Assembly: GCF_954871325.1 (NCBI RefSeq)
Contig: NC_088777.1
Location: 12,377,366-12,441,365 of the forward strand
Origin: Gordionus sp. m RMFG-2023
Taxonomy: Eukaryota; Nematomorpha; Gordioida; Chordodea; Parachordodidae
Direction: 5' to 3'
Length of the DNA: 64,000 nt
Shown here in pieces: positions 10,871-22,768 of this stretch (the stretch's first letter is position 1; each line of letters opens with the position of its first letter). A model generated the notes under the pieces. It searched no databases and was not told where the DNA came from. It saw only the letters and a program-made list of their open reading frames with translations. A program made the position numbers and the translations under genes.

Positions 10871-13800
10871 CTCATAAATATATAAATTGCCATATTAAAT
10901 CTAGCATTCCTCAGTTTTTAGGTTTATCAATTTTAAAAGACCTCAAATTACCATTATAACTACAAGTAGATTAACGCATATACCTTCTAATTTTCGATCC
11001 GTTGTTATTTTATCTTCCTTAATTTATTCCCATAATAATATAAAAACTTTTTAGAGGTGGGGGAGGGGTGTATATATGGAAAGGGGTGATATATATTCTA
11101 TTTTGTATTTTTTTTATCTCTAATTCAAAGTATAAACTTGTATAAAAAAAGCTTATCATTGGATTTATAGTTAAATTTAATGGAATAAGGATATAATTTT
11201 AAAAGAATTGCTGTAAATACATATAACATTATAGCAGCCAACGTGTGGATATTAGAATTAGATAACTTGAGGAAAATGCTTTTATGGGCCGAGCTAGGCC
11301 ATAGCTTAAATATGGCAAAACAAATTAAACTTAAAATTAGTCTAATTTATGTTTTTTGCATTCATAAAAAATCATTGGGAGCCGTAAAATTATTTTATGG
11401 GCTGGACAAAACTTTTTACTGGCCGAAAAACATCCAAAAATTTCCTTAGGTCGACCAATAATTTAAATGATCCAGCTACCATTAAAGAATTTCAAAAATA
11501 TCGAAAGACATTCATTATTAACTTAAGATATATTAAAGACCACATAAATCTACAAATTTGCAGATTGATTCCCATCATAATCTGTATTGTTTTTAAAAAC
11601 TAGCTAACCCAATATTTTAGCCAATATTCAAGCCAGAGATTTTGTTTATAGATGGGAGAAAGGTTTGGACATCTATTAACAAAATCTCGAGGCTAGTGTA
11701 ATATTATTTTGGCTTTTATCTTAATTTTAAATCAGATAAATCGAACTGTTTAACCTTTTATATAAGGAAAAAAACACCGATATAACATTAAATACATTAT
11801 ACTAAAATAAAAAAATAATTGCGCAAAAAAAATATTATCATGATTTTAATAAATTATTTATTATTCAAACCACAACTGATCTGGGTATTTCGTAAAAGTA
11901 AAGTGTGTAAAAGTCCCATAACTTTTTTTCGTAATATAATTGTAATTCTTTCTCCTCCTCTAGGGTCAAAAATACGTCATCCAAGCTTTCAATAAAACCC
12001 TAGTGAATATTTTATATATTTTTTTAAAAAAAAGATATAAATATATAGAAGCATATATTTTTTGTTTAAATTTATTATTAAAGATGTTAAAAGTATATAA
12101 CAAAAATGGACTTATTTGGCCAGTGGCTTATTTGGATGAGAACCATTAAGGCATTTACCCCCCCCCCCTCCCCCACGACTCTTAACATCTTTATTTTAAA
12201 ATAAATAAGATTTCACAATTAAAATGTGATTTATTTTTGAACTGAACAGCCCCCCCCCCCCCCAAGCAAAATCCTAACAAAGGTTTAGACATTGTTTTTT
12301 TGAAAAAAATATTGAGTTAGCTCATTTTTAAAAATCAGCTCAAATGGAGTGATTTTAATAACTACCATGAATTATCTAAGTCTGGTAAATTTTTATCTAA
12401 AAATATTGTTTGCCCCTATTCAGAAATAAATTTCATCTCCAGCATAAAATAAAATTCTTGATTATTATTATTACTCTTAAAGTAAAAATGAAACTTTCTA
12501 ATTTATAAAGTAATTTTCATAAAGGTGTTTTATATTTAATTAAAAAAATATTTATATAAGTGCATCATCACTAATGCTAATACACAATTTAAAATCTAAA
12601 TTAATTCAAGTAACTCCTTTTTATTTCAAGTCAATTTTTAATCGCTACTAATATAATAATAATACAATTTTCCATGTAAAATTATTCCATAAAAATAAAT
12701 AACTCCTTTTTTTTAAATCGAATAATTTATTATAAAAACACAACACACCATCCATTACTAAACTTAAGTGTGAGGGGTGATAATATATGATCAATAATAT
12801 ACAAACACATATATATCTTTTGGAAAACATTAATTCTAACCTAAAATTTCTAAAAATATGTTAGCACATAATATTAAATGTATAAATAATAAATTTATTG
12901 AAATAAAATTTGGTTAAAAAATGTGATAGTGCCTAAATTATTAAGAACCCAAATTATGAGGTTTTATAAATTTTCATCTTTAAGATCTCTACCCCCCCCC
13001 CTTATTTCTTTAATAAGTAAGTTTAACTTGCAAACTAAACTAATTTTTAGTGTTAAAAAAATAGAAATTTCAGCATTCACAATTTATTAAACACCAAGGT
13101 TTCAAAATTCTGCATAATGTAAATATTAATAATTACCCCTGTATTAGTTTAACAAAAATATAATTTGATTTTAAAGTTGATTGTTTCTATTTGAAACCTC
13201 TAAAAGTTTTTAATTATTATCACTTGAAATTTTTCCGTGAACTTAATTATATAGTTTTGTGAGGATTCGTATTTTAATTTATCAAGTATACTCTCATCTG
13301 AAAATACCCAATGTTTTTTCTGAGTACTATTAGAAAACATCAGTTGGTATATTTATATCAATCATTTGGCAGGCGTCAAATAATAAAATGCAAATTTAAA
13401 TGCTAATAAAAAAATTACTACCCTGCACTGCATTCACAGTTAGCGCGAATCGCCAAGTATACAATTCGCAAATTTGTGTATATTTTATATATTCGCTGCT
13501 AATTCCCTGCGTAAGACCAAAAAAATGGTTACCAGTCAAATCTATAAACAAAATCTTGGACAAAATTTTCATAGACAAGGACAAGTTTTGAAAAAAATAT
13601 GTCTTTATTTTTCATCTTTATAATGGATTGTCATGTATTTGGTTTGACAAATATAATTTTTGGTAAAATATAATACATCATATCAACGCAGGATAGCTAA
13701 ATAATTTCCGGGTGTGATAACTAGAGGCAAACTGGGAGAACAGGCTCCCTGGAAGAAAAATTCGAAGAGTCTAAAAAAAAATCTTTTGAGTTCAATTACT

Positions 13801-14440
13801 CTTTTTAACACATTAATATAATAATATTGAGCTTTGCAGTATATAATTTACCTTTATTTCTATTTATATATATTTTTTACACACACATAATATAATGTTA
13901 AATTCAACATGTAATTACTAATTTAATATAGATTTTCGTTTATATTAGTTTAATATTCCACACTGAAAATAAAAATTTATACAATTAATCAAGTATTTTA
14001 CTTGATTTTATTTCCTCTACTAATTCAGATTCAACTGCCATCATTAAAGACTCATGCCCTAAATTATTTTGACCAATATTGGTTAGAATTTATTTTTAGT
14101 AAACCCAAAGTTCGTTTTCTGACATGTCATCATTACTATAAATAATAAAGTTATTTGCCATAAATTCCCTTAGTTCTTCATTGTTTCTTGCTATCTACTT
14201 TTCTTTACTTATCCTCCTCAACCTTTTCATATACATTCTTTGTTAATTTAACAAACCATCTTTGATAGAAATATTTTGCATCCTTTTATGATGTTGATTT
14301 TTTTTATTCGTTAAAACTGGTTTGATTGGTATATGTAGCATATATATATCCATTTATATAAATTATGATCATCTATATCTGATAGCAACATTATAATAAT
14401 ACAATAGAACATCTAATATAAACAAACATTCTCACCCCAT
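10871..14440. other. AT-rich intergenic stretch with poly-C tracts
   Basis: No supported gene. Pure C runs of about 9-14 bases occur near 12159, 12250 and 12991, standing out in otherwise A/T sequence. The short overlapping frames on both strands at 13396-13591 and the frame at 12648 are not supported by any motif. Confidence 0.45.
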
Positions 14441-14599
14441 TCCATAATCCCCAACAATATTCTCAAACTTTCCTCCCTCAACCATACGATGTGGATTGAT
14501 TATTCTTGTCTGTCTTTCCCCGTGTTCGGTAGTTAATCACTATATCTCTCCCCAATCTACTTTATCCAATCCAAAACATCCTCCTGTAGTCTCAAACCT

Positions 14600-14770
14600 T
14601 GTGGATGGTCTCAATGGCGTTAAACTTTGAACGGTCCTCAAGGATCCTCTTATCACTTAGACGGCATCCCAGTCGCCATAACTAATTCTGCACTCACCAT
14701 TGTTTTCAATCATACATACGCGGATAGTTCACAAGGCGTTAAACGTTGAACTGTCCTTAATAAATCAATT
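14600..14770 (+). repeat. Two diverged copies of a GGCGTTAAAC-type repeat
   Basis: The stretches near 14610-14650 and 14728-14765 share the pattern ggcgttaaac-ttgaac-gtcct, about 120 bases apart, in the same direction. They lie in the less AT-rich block that also holds the candidate exon. The nature of the repeat is unknown. Confidence 0.35.
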
Positions 14771-14779
14771 TACGCTTTC

Positions 14780-15080
14780 ACTACCAGGAGGTCACTGAAA
14801 TATCCCCTCTCATTTTCCTCTTAATCCCACTACTCCTCCTTATTATCATTAACTGAGTAGTCATCATCTTGTCCCTGTTGATGGGTCTTATATCGATGAC
14901 TATCCCCATATAATTTGAATCATCTGGGCAACTACTTTCGAATATATTCAATGGACAACATTTATTCCAATTATCTTCTGAATAGAAGGTGGCATAGCCC
15001 GACTCTTCCGCATATTCAACCTCTATGAAGATTAAGGCTGATAGCCCAGAGTCGCATCGTAATCTTATAATTACATATAA
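14780..15080 (-). CDS. Candidate exon next to the Gypsy 5' LTR, unrecognised
   Basis: A minus-strand frame of roughly 90 codons reads through a less AT-rich block. It contains IEVEYAEESGYATFYSEDNW, then NKCCPLNIFESSCPDDSNYM and GIVIDIRPINRDKM, and stops just after DISVTSW, where a GTAGTG donor is available. Composition and codon balance look like real protein, and the other frames of the block are interrupted. The 5' LTR of the Gypsy element begins at 15092, only a few bases upstream of the frame, so a host gene or an older element may have been hit by the insertion. No domain is recognised. Confidence 0.35.
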
Positions 15081-15091
15081 TTACATATAAT

Positions 15092-15257
15092 TGTTATAAA
15101 TGAGATATGTTATATATATTATTAATGTTATAAATGTCATATACAAATTAATCACATAGTTTTATAATAATTGTCATGTGATAGAATCAATGATATATAT
15201 ATATCATTGGATAGAATACTTGATTTACATATACATATTAAATAAAGAAATTGTATA
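15092..15257 (+). repeat. 5' LTR of the Gypsy element
   Basis: Begins tgttataaatgagatatg and ends aataaagaaattgtata. The same sequence recurs at the 3' end (29133-29244 continuing at 35057-35087) and in reverse at 19787-19932. Directly downstream, near 15259, comes tggcgacgttc, which has the look of a tRNA primer-binding site (TGG start, a few bases after the LTR). This copy holds an extra AT-rich segment around 15190-15212 absent from the 3' copy. Confidence 0.8.
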
Positions 15258-15541
15258 TTGGCGACGTTCTTATTATGAATAAAGAAGATAAACCAATTAC
15301 TAATGGTGAATACGAATAATATTATACAAAAGAAATTTGAAAATTATGATAAACAAAACAACTTTCAAGATTATATTGAATATATAGATGATGTGTTGGA
15401 GGTAAGAGGTTAATAAATAATGAAACCAAGAAAAAAATATTATTTGCTTATATGGGGATTAGTAATTTGGTAGAAATGAGGTCTTTTGTATATCTAAAAA
15501 TTTTGAAAGAAATTAATTATGAGGAGATAATTGAAGTGGGT

Positions 15542-16394
15542 TAAAAGGTATTTAAGCCTATTTCAATGTTATTCAGCTCGAGAATTAAGTTTATTCGGAT
15601 AGAAAGAGGGGATGGTGAAGCAGTTGCTGAGTTTGCAGACCTATATAAAAAATTGGCACAAGAGTGTAAATTTGAATCTGACCTGGATGGAAGATTGAGG
15701 GATCAGATGGTGGCTGGAATCAAAATGAATGCATTGGATAAAGATATTCGCACCAGATTTCAAGATGTGACATGGGAGAAAGGGTGAGTTTTCAACAGGT
15801 TTTAAATATGGCTTTGGCAATGGAAAGGGCTGAAGATGAAGTGACAAATATGATGGTAAAAAAAGTCAATAAACCTAAGGAGCAGATAAGAATAATCAAG
15901 GAAATTTTTCTAATCAAAAGTACCCCTATAATAATAATAATAAAGAAAAAGGAAATTTTAGTTATTACAATAATAATAATTTTAAGTTCAGAGATAACAG
16001 TAAATTTAACAATAATGATATGTGTAAGTACAATTAATGCTCAAAATGTGGAAGAACTCACCCCCCTTTTCAATATTTTGCATCAAGGGTGATATGTTAT
16101 AATTGCCAAAAGGTAGGGCATTATGCTAAATATTGTAAGGGACGGAAATTACATGCTATGCATCAAGATGACAATGACTCATCAGATTTAATTAATAATA
16201 TTTCCCAAATTGGTAGAAATAGTGCGAAGATATCTGTTAGATTAAATGGAGTACCTATAGAATTTGATTATGATACGGGTGCACAGTTATCGGTGATTGG
16301 GAAACAATATTGGGATGAAATTGGCCGACCCAAGCTTGGACCAACCAAACCTTTGTCAGTAATTTTAAAAAACGATAATGAATTTTATTTGTAA
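15542..16394 (+). pseudogene. Gypsy gag and protease region (fossil)
   Basis: A gag-like stretch contains CKFESDLDGRLRDQMVAGI and DIRTRFQDV, the usual retrotransposon gag pattern. A CCHC zinc knuckle, CYNCQKVGHYAKYC, lies at about 16091-16135. It is followed by a pepsin-type protease segment with the active-site motif DYDTGAQLSVIG near 16266. The protease is cut off from the rest of the element by the P/THAP insertion. The region is broken and not expected to make a functional product. Confidence 0.85.
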
Positions 16395-16586
16395 TTCTTT
16401 TGGTATACATACCTTTATATAATAATCCAATTTAACTTCTAATAATATGCAATTTGATTAACCTCGATAATATAATATTACATGTCGGAAAGTTATAATA
16501 TAATATACAAATAACGTCCTTTTAAAATATATAACGTGACCTTTTAAAATATATCTTACAATAATAAATATTCAAATGTAACATAT

Positions 16587-18467
16587 CAATGACATTAATA
16601 CTATAGACTGCCGATTGTAATGCTAAAATCAAATTTGAAGTGGCAAAAATTGAAGTGGTGGCCATTTTGTGTTTGTATCTTTTACGAAAGAAGCATATGA
16701 TAATTTCATAAATTCAGGTATATTTTTATTATGTTTATATTTATAATATATATTTATATTCTAATTAAACACCAATTTATTGTTTACCTTATATATTATA
16801 GTATATATGAATCAAATAAAGATCACTACTGAATATTTTACTTGAAATATTTCTGCTCTTTATTAACATTTGCAATTTATTATTATAATGAATATCTTTT
16901 ATAAGAATTCAATTTAATATTTTTTAATTACTAAAAGATTTAAAATGGTAGTATATTGCTGAGGAAGCAAAATTTCCTTTCATAAGTATGATATCTCAAA
17001 TTAATTATTCTATTGTAAAAATTATTTATGGCAGATTTCCTATGAAAAATAAAATATTATTACAAAAGGGGACCCATGCTGTGAAGAGAGAACTTCAATG
17101 TAACAAAATATAGTAAATTATGTTCAAAGCATTTTACACCAGATTCATTTATTCCATCTTACAAATCATGTTCAATTAAGAGAGGGAGAAATACCATCAA
17201 TTTTTAATTTTCCAAAGCATCTTCTAAAAGTAACAAAATAATGAATAATAAATTATAACATGCAGGTTTCCTAGAAGCCAGATTAATTCAAAAATACATG
17301 AATATTTTTTTTTATAGAAATCAATTCTAGATTTCTTTTGTATTTTTATAATTTATGCCTTATGTCTTTTATGTTTTATTTTTGCTTATAATTATGTTAT
17401 TTAAATATAAACTATCCATTTCTAAATATATTTCTTTATTTAAATTTAATTCACTAAAGTATAAAAATCAATAATATAAATATATATCATGAAAAATACA
17501 AATAATATATATTATGTTATATTTACATCAAATAAAATAATTGTATTATTATAATTAATATGTAACGCGAAAAGAAAATATTAATCTTATAAATCAATAA
17601 TAAATACAAATAATATATATATGTTATATCTATGTCTAATAAAATTAATTTATTATAACCAATAAAGTCATTAGAAATTTTCAGATAATTTGTTCTTTAT
17701 TTTTAAATATTTAAGTTAAATAACATATTTTTATATTACTTGGTTTATTGCCCTTGAAAAAGTACAGCCTTGTTTAGTTTTTGCCTGATATATAATTGTA
17801 ATTTTTGATTTACTATTACCAAAATGATGCATTCTTATGTGCAAGTATCTGAAAATAAATTTTTATTAAAATCAAGTACATATATATACCTTTTTATTAT
17901 AAGTCTTATTAAAATTTGATAATGACTTAACCATGCCTCTTGATCAAACATATGATCTTGCAGGTCACTAAGGATATTTGTGCCTAATATTTTTGATAAT
18001 ATTAGACATTCTATTTTTTTAACAGCATGTCTTTTGGTTATTTCATCTACTTTTTCAAAAGCCCTGAATAAGCTCTCTGTTATTTTGCATAAATTTGACA
18101 TGCTTTGGGATGGTATTATTAATCCACCATAATTATTAATTTTTATTAATGTATAATTATTGTCGTTTGCGGAATTATCAATTAGGGAATGTAAACAGAT
18201 ATCACATCTAATTTCTTTTCTTCATATTCAGTAGTGACCTTTATTTGATTCATATATACTATAATATATAAGGTAAATAATAAATTTGTGTTTAATTAGA
18301 ATATATATATATATTATAAATATAAACATAGTAAAAATATACCTGAAATTTATGAAATTATCATATGGTTCTTTCGTAAAAGATACAAACACAAAATGGC
18401 CACCAGTCACTTCAATTTTTGCCACTTCAAATATATTAATCGGCAGTCTATAGTATTAATGTCATTG
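16587..18467. mobile_element. P-superfamily-like element with THAP remnant, 8-bp TSD
   Basis: 1881 bases with inverted ends of about 255 bp. The left end begins caatgacattaatactatag and the right end (18467 backwards) reads the same. The flanks are a perfect 8-bp duplication, taacatat, at 16579-16586 and 18468-18475. On the plus strand near 17035-17235 there is a decayed THAP zinc finger spread over shifted frames: FPMKNKILLQKW, CSKHFTPDSF and PSIFNFPKHL in the right order and spacing. THAP plus an 8-bp duplication plus ends starting CA are what P elements show. A minus-strand frame of 88 codons at 17835-18101 is of unknown origin. The element lacks most of a transposase and is non-autonomous. 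Confidence 0.75.
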
Positions 18468-18974
18468 TAACATATCTTATTTCCCACCAAGTTAAGAACG
18501 TCTACCAATCTTTTTATTTACCAAGTTCAAGTTCATCTATTAATCTTTTTGTTGGCTTTAGTTCCCTTGTTGGATAACCCGTTAGCCTTCCTTTTTGACT
18601 TGGTTCAATTGTTGTTATTGATTTGATTTCGTCTGGCTCTTCCCTTATTCGTAGTTGGTCGGGATGTTTTAATACGGTTTTGTACGTTTATTTTTTTCCC
18701 CTTTTCCAGGATTGTGATCGCGATTCTAGTTTTTCGATCAATTGTTCCCACCATCACTGTTTTATTTTCGCTTGTTATTTTATCATCATTTATCTGTAGA
18801 TCTATAGCGATTTTTGCGATTCGTTGGTAGAATTATTCTCAATCGTAGTTCACCTGAAGTTTTACGTACCACTACCATTGGAGTACTCCAGGTTACTCTA
18901 TATAGTTTGTCAATATTCACGTTACCATTATCATTATATTGTTGATCATGTTAATTTCTACATATATTGGTAAC

Positions 18975-19312
18975 GATAAGCCAAATTCCATAATCCCTGG
19001 AAATCCAAATAGGCTGTGCCAAATTTTATAATCCACGGAAATCCAAATAGGCTTTATCAATCATTTTGATAGTGCCCTTTATCATTATCATAAATTCTAT
19101 AATCCATGGAATCGAAATAGGCTGCATCAATCATTTTGATAGTGCCCTCTATCATTATCATAAATTCTATAATCCATGGAAATCTAAATAGGCTGCATCA
19201 ATCATTTTGATAGCGCCTTTAATATCATAAATTCTATAATCCATGGAAATCTAAATAGGCTACATCTATCCTTTTGATAGTGCCCTTTATCATTATCATA
19301 AATTCTATAATT
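18975..19312 (+). repeat. Short tandem repeat array inside the Gypsy element
   Basis: About four to five copies of a 62-76-bp unit, each containing taatccatggaaatc, aaataggc and atcattttgatagtgccc. It sits between the protease and the reverse-transcriptase linker of the Gypsy element. A related word (ataatccatgg) appears near 63893 in the second Gypsy fragment, so the unit may have grown out of Gypsy sequence. Confidence 0.7.
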
Positions 19313-19577
19313 TTGTTTAAGTTTTAACGGTTGGTCTTCGTCTTTAGTATCTGGGTAGTAAACATAGTTCTCCGGCGATTAATTGATCGCGAACCAACCG
19401 CTGGATGTACTTGGTGTGACTATGGTAAGGGTTCGTCTTGAAAAGATAAGCAGATCATTACCGATTGTGGTAACCCGTTCAAATGACATACCATTATTTG
19501 GACTACCATGGATACTGGAATTTAATATGTTTATCCCATGACAAGTTACTATACGTAGCATCACAAGTAAAGAGGTT

Positions 19578-19786
19578 ATGACAACCGATAAACAAATTGC
19601 TGGCATGACGACAGAATTTTTCAGTGTTTTTGATGACAAGCCAGGACGGGTGAATGATATAGAAGTTAGCATACATCTGAGTGAGGCAGCAAGGCCGAAA
19701 TCATGGCCAGCTCGTAGAGTACCTTTTTCATTACGAAAACCAATTGAAATGGAACTCGATAGATTGGTTAAATCGGGAATATAGAA
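19578..19786 (+). pseudogene. Gypsy linker to reverse transcriptase (fossil)
   Basis: Contains FFSVFDDKPGRVND, RPKSWPARRVPFSLRKPIE and ELDRLVKSGI, the conserved approach to the reverse-transcriptase fingers in Gypsy elements related to invertebrate K02A2.6-like proteins. The reading is cut by the nested insertion that starts at about 19787. Confidence 0.8.
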
Positions 19787-20273
19787 TATACAATTTCTTT
19801 ATTTAGTGTGTATATTTAAATTAAGTGTTCTATCACATGACAAATATTATAAAACTGTGATTGATTTGTATATGACATTTATAAAATTAATAATATATAT
19901 AATACATCTCATTTATAATATATCACCACAGCCAGGGATCCAAACCGAACCTGAACCGAACCGTTAAACCGCTAAAAACCTCTATTTTTTATCGAACCTA
20001 AACCGAATCTAAACCTCTAAAAAATTTCTAGCCGAACCTGAACCTGAACCGATAAAATGCCTCTGAAACGGTTCGAGTCTCATAATTTTATGCTTATAAA
20101 ATAATGTATAAGTCTAAGTTATTACTAGTAGTATATTGCAAAAATTTTAATTATATTCCAATTGTTTTAAAAATTATTATCAATCATATTTGATTGATAA
20201 ACGTCAGTCATGATTTTTATAAACTTTAGTATATTGCCATTTTGCAATATTTTTTAAATATTTTAAGCTTATA

Positions 20274-21943
20274 CAGTGGTGTAGCCAGGATTTTATCATG
20301 GGGGGGGACTTCGCCCCCCAAACCTCCTATTTTTTTTGAACACTAATTTGCTTACATTTTGGATTTGTTAAAATTGTTTTATATTTTCATATAACAAAAT
20401 TTTAGGGTATTTTATTATATATTTTACATTCCTTTATTTAATCATGTATATATTTTTATTAATTAAAATATTTTCAAAATGTTGATATTTTATATAATAC
20501 AGATTTTAATATTAAAAATTATAATGTATAAAGACTCTATTTAAAAAAAAGTAATTTTTTACAATTATATAAAATATGTGTAATTCTTATGCAAATAATG
20601 GTATTTAAAAAAATATGATGATATTATCCTTTTTTTACAAAAAAAAATTATATATTAAAACTAATAAAATTTTATTGCTATTTTTTGATTTGAATTTAGA
20701 GAGAGATCTACTTTTCTCTGAGATTTTGCTAATTCATCTAGAATCAAATTTTTATCTAAAATAATCTCCTTATAAATATTCAATAGGGCTAATCCTAAAC
20801 GTTTTTCACCGGTTGTGTTTCTTAAATAGGTTTTTAACCTTTTTAAAGTTGAAAAGACCTTTCATTAGTGCAGGTACTAATTGGCAAGATAGCTAAAATA
20901 ATTAATAATGTTTTGATATTAGGCAGGGAATCTAAAATGCAATTACACATGGAAAGGACCTGCAGAGCATTTTTTGGTCTCAAAGAATACCCTATTCTGT
21001 CAAAATTTTTATACCAAAATTCGACATCACAAAGTAACTTATCATATGAACCTACTAAATCATCAACATAAAACTCTGAGATTTTTTTAATATCCTCTCG
21101 TGTTTCAAGTGTAATCAACAGTTTAGACTCAACCGGCAAAAGAAAATAAAAGCTTTTTAAAATATAAATATGGCTAATAAATATTTCTTTTAATTGAAAT
21201 AAAAATGTATCAATAAGGGGAATAAAAATGTTTATTTTATAAAAATTCTCAATCGTAGATGCATCAATATTTGATCGATTGGATTGTCTAGAGACTACTC
21301 CAGGTTTAAAATTTTCAATTTCAAACATATTAGCAATCTCCTTTACTTTTTCATATATTTCATGAAATTTTTCATCCACATTCTCTCTGATATTTGTTAA
21401 TATTTCAACAATATCTTTTGTTCTATTCATAAATCATAATCTCCCTTAATACAAATCAATTTTTTGTAGCATTTTGCTAAAATCATATGTATAATTAAAT
21501 AAAAAATAAACACATTGAATTGAAATTAAAAACTGTGGCTTAATAATAGCCTGCAAAAGATTTTCGGCATCTGCTGAATCTTTTTCCTTGCTTGATATAT
21601 AAAATTCTAGTGCTGCAAAGACAATATCATACAGTTCAATAAAGAGTTTCACCGACTCTTGTCTTTCGATGAATGGACAAAATCTTTTTAGTTTTTTTTT
21701 GATATCATGATATGTTTGAATAAATAACTCCCTTTTTTTGGGTGGTGGGAAACAGCTGCATACAAAAATAAATATAAAAATAATCAAATGTGTATATCTA
21801 TTATTATTTATAATAAATTTAAAACATAAAAATCAAGCGTTTATTAAGAATTTATTAAATAAAATTAAAAAAATTTTTTTTTTCATTTTTCATGGGGGGG
21901 GGGAAAGGGGGGTTAAACCCCCCTTCCCATGCCTACGCCACTG
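20274..21943 (-). mobile_element. hAT (Tip100/ZMYM1-like), internally deleted copy 1
   Basis: 1670 bases with ends cagtggtgtagccagg and cctacgccactg. A perfect 8-bp duplication, agcttata, flanks it (20266-20273 and 21944-21951). Both ends carry long G-runs facing C-runs; the left one forms a GGGGG...CTTCG...CCCCC hairpin near 20305-20325. Compared with the 3.4-kb copy at 39500-42933 it lacks the N-terminal half of the transposase. It inserted into the outer hAT at 19933-22469 and is therefore younger than it. Confidence 0.9.
20843..21787 (-). pseudogene. hAT transposase C-terminal half, copy 1
   Basis: Two minus-strand frames (21787-21446 and 21430-20843) match the C-terminal half of the transposase in the copy at 40408-41314 nearly residue for residue. 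Shared segments include FLISIQCVYFLFNYTYDFSK, ADAENLLQAI and SRQSNRSNIDASTIE. The end reads ILPISTCTNERSFQL, the start of the hAT dimerisation domain, and it then shifts frame. The N-terminal zinc finger and first catalytic Asp regions are absent, so it cannot be active. Confidence 0.85.
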
Positions 21944-22540
21944 AGCTTATAAATTATAATCCTAGAAAAAAATTAAATCTAATATATAAATTATTTACAT
22001 ATAGTATTATAAATGACACATCAAATCTGATATCATACTGGCAATGCCAGCTACCCAAGTTAGTGTGGAAGGATGTTTTTCAACAATTAAATTTATATTA
22101 TCTCCTTATAGATGTAATTTGAGTGAGACGAATTTTGAAAATATATTAATTGTGCAGCTTAATAAAAAAAATTTAAGTAATTGTTCATATTTAAATTAAT
22201 CATTGATATATTTATTTGTTATATTTATAAATTAAATATTATTTTATAATGTGCAATTAATAAAAATGAAGGTTTTTATTTTAATTATGAAATAAAAAAT
22301 TTTTTTCCTGATACATAATCATAATGTAGGTTTGAATACAAATGTGTTCAAACCGGTTTTTAGAGGTTCGAACCGAACCGATATTTTTATTTTTTGCGAA
22401 CCGAATCTGAACCTTTATTTTTATCCGAACCTGAACCTGAACCGATATTCGTTTCGGTTTGGATCCCTGCCCCACACATATGATCTTACAACTCCTCAAT
22501 CAGCCGATTACTAGGTTTCCTAGCTCTTTGAGATTGGCCC

Positions 22541-22649
22541 AACAAAAAAACGTTTGACATGGGCTACTCCAACAGTAAACGTACGCAAAACAAATGGAGA
22601 AATCAGGATTTGTGCGGATTTTAAGGTGACATTAAACCCATATATTTTA
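22541..22649 (+). pseudogene. Gypsy reverse-transcriptase fragment between insertions (fossil)
   Basis: Short stretch with WATPTVNVRKTNGEIRICAD, the conserved strand of the reverse-transcriptase fingers and palm. It lies between the reversed LTR fragment and the MULE. Its continuation is across the MULE at 26123. Confidence 0.8.
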
Positions 22650-22768
22650 GGCTATAGTTACTTGCCACTATGCTGCATTTAAAAAAGTAAAATTTTCATT
22701 TTTTAAAGAACGCATGCATTTATAAAAGTAAAATTTTTTATTTTTTAAAGAACGCATGTTTCGATTTC

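Larger units (their letters stand above)
19933..22469 (+). mobile_element. hAT element with CCGAACCTGAA-rich ends and dimerisation-domain relic
   Basis: The ends are inverted: cagggatccaaaccgaac at 19933 and its complement ending at 22469. Both subterminal regions carry clusters of CCGAACCTGAA-like words (19945-20070 and 22350-22455), a layout known from hAT transposase-binding regions. On the plus strand at about 22032-22190 a frame reads ATQVSVEGCFSTIKFILS, then YRCNLSETNFENILIVQLN, the hAT C-terminal dimerisation region. Most of the transposase is missing, and another hAT (20274-21943) sits inside. The 8-bp flanks, near caccacag and ccccacac, match imperfectly. Confidence 0.75.
19787..22540 (-). 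mobile_element. Reversed fragment of the same Gypsy family (LTR plus internal tail)
   Basis: On the minus strand the block reads: the last 60 or so internal bases (22540 to 22480, matching the plus-strand stretch at about 29070-29130), then the LTR (starting near 22470, split by a hAT, resuming at 19932) to the LTR end at 19787. So a truncated, inverted piece of a sister copy sits within the reverse-transcriptase domain of the main element. The hAT at 19933-22469 lies close to the LTR start. No duplication could be assigned to the fragment. Confidence 0.7.

Noticed and set aside
11243-11603. Two overlapping 68-codon plus-strand frames
   Set aside because: Overlap each other in different frames and show no motif; likely chance.
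12648-13591. Open frames of 60-63 codons on both strands
   Set aside because: Hydrophobic, overlapping on opposite strands and without splice or start context; typical chance frames in AT-rich DNA.
20000-22460. Telomere-like GAACCT/AACCG hexamers as an interstitial telomere
   Set aside because: The words are irregular, occur at both ends of one bounded hAT and point inward, as expected for transposase-binding repeats.
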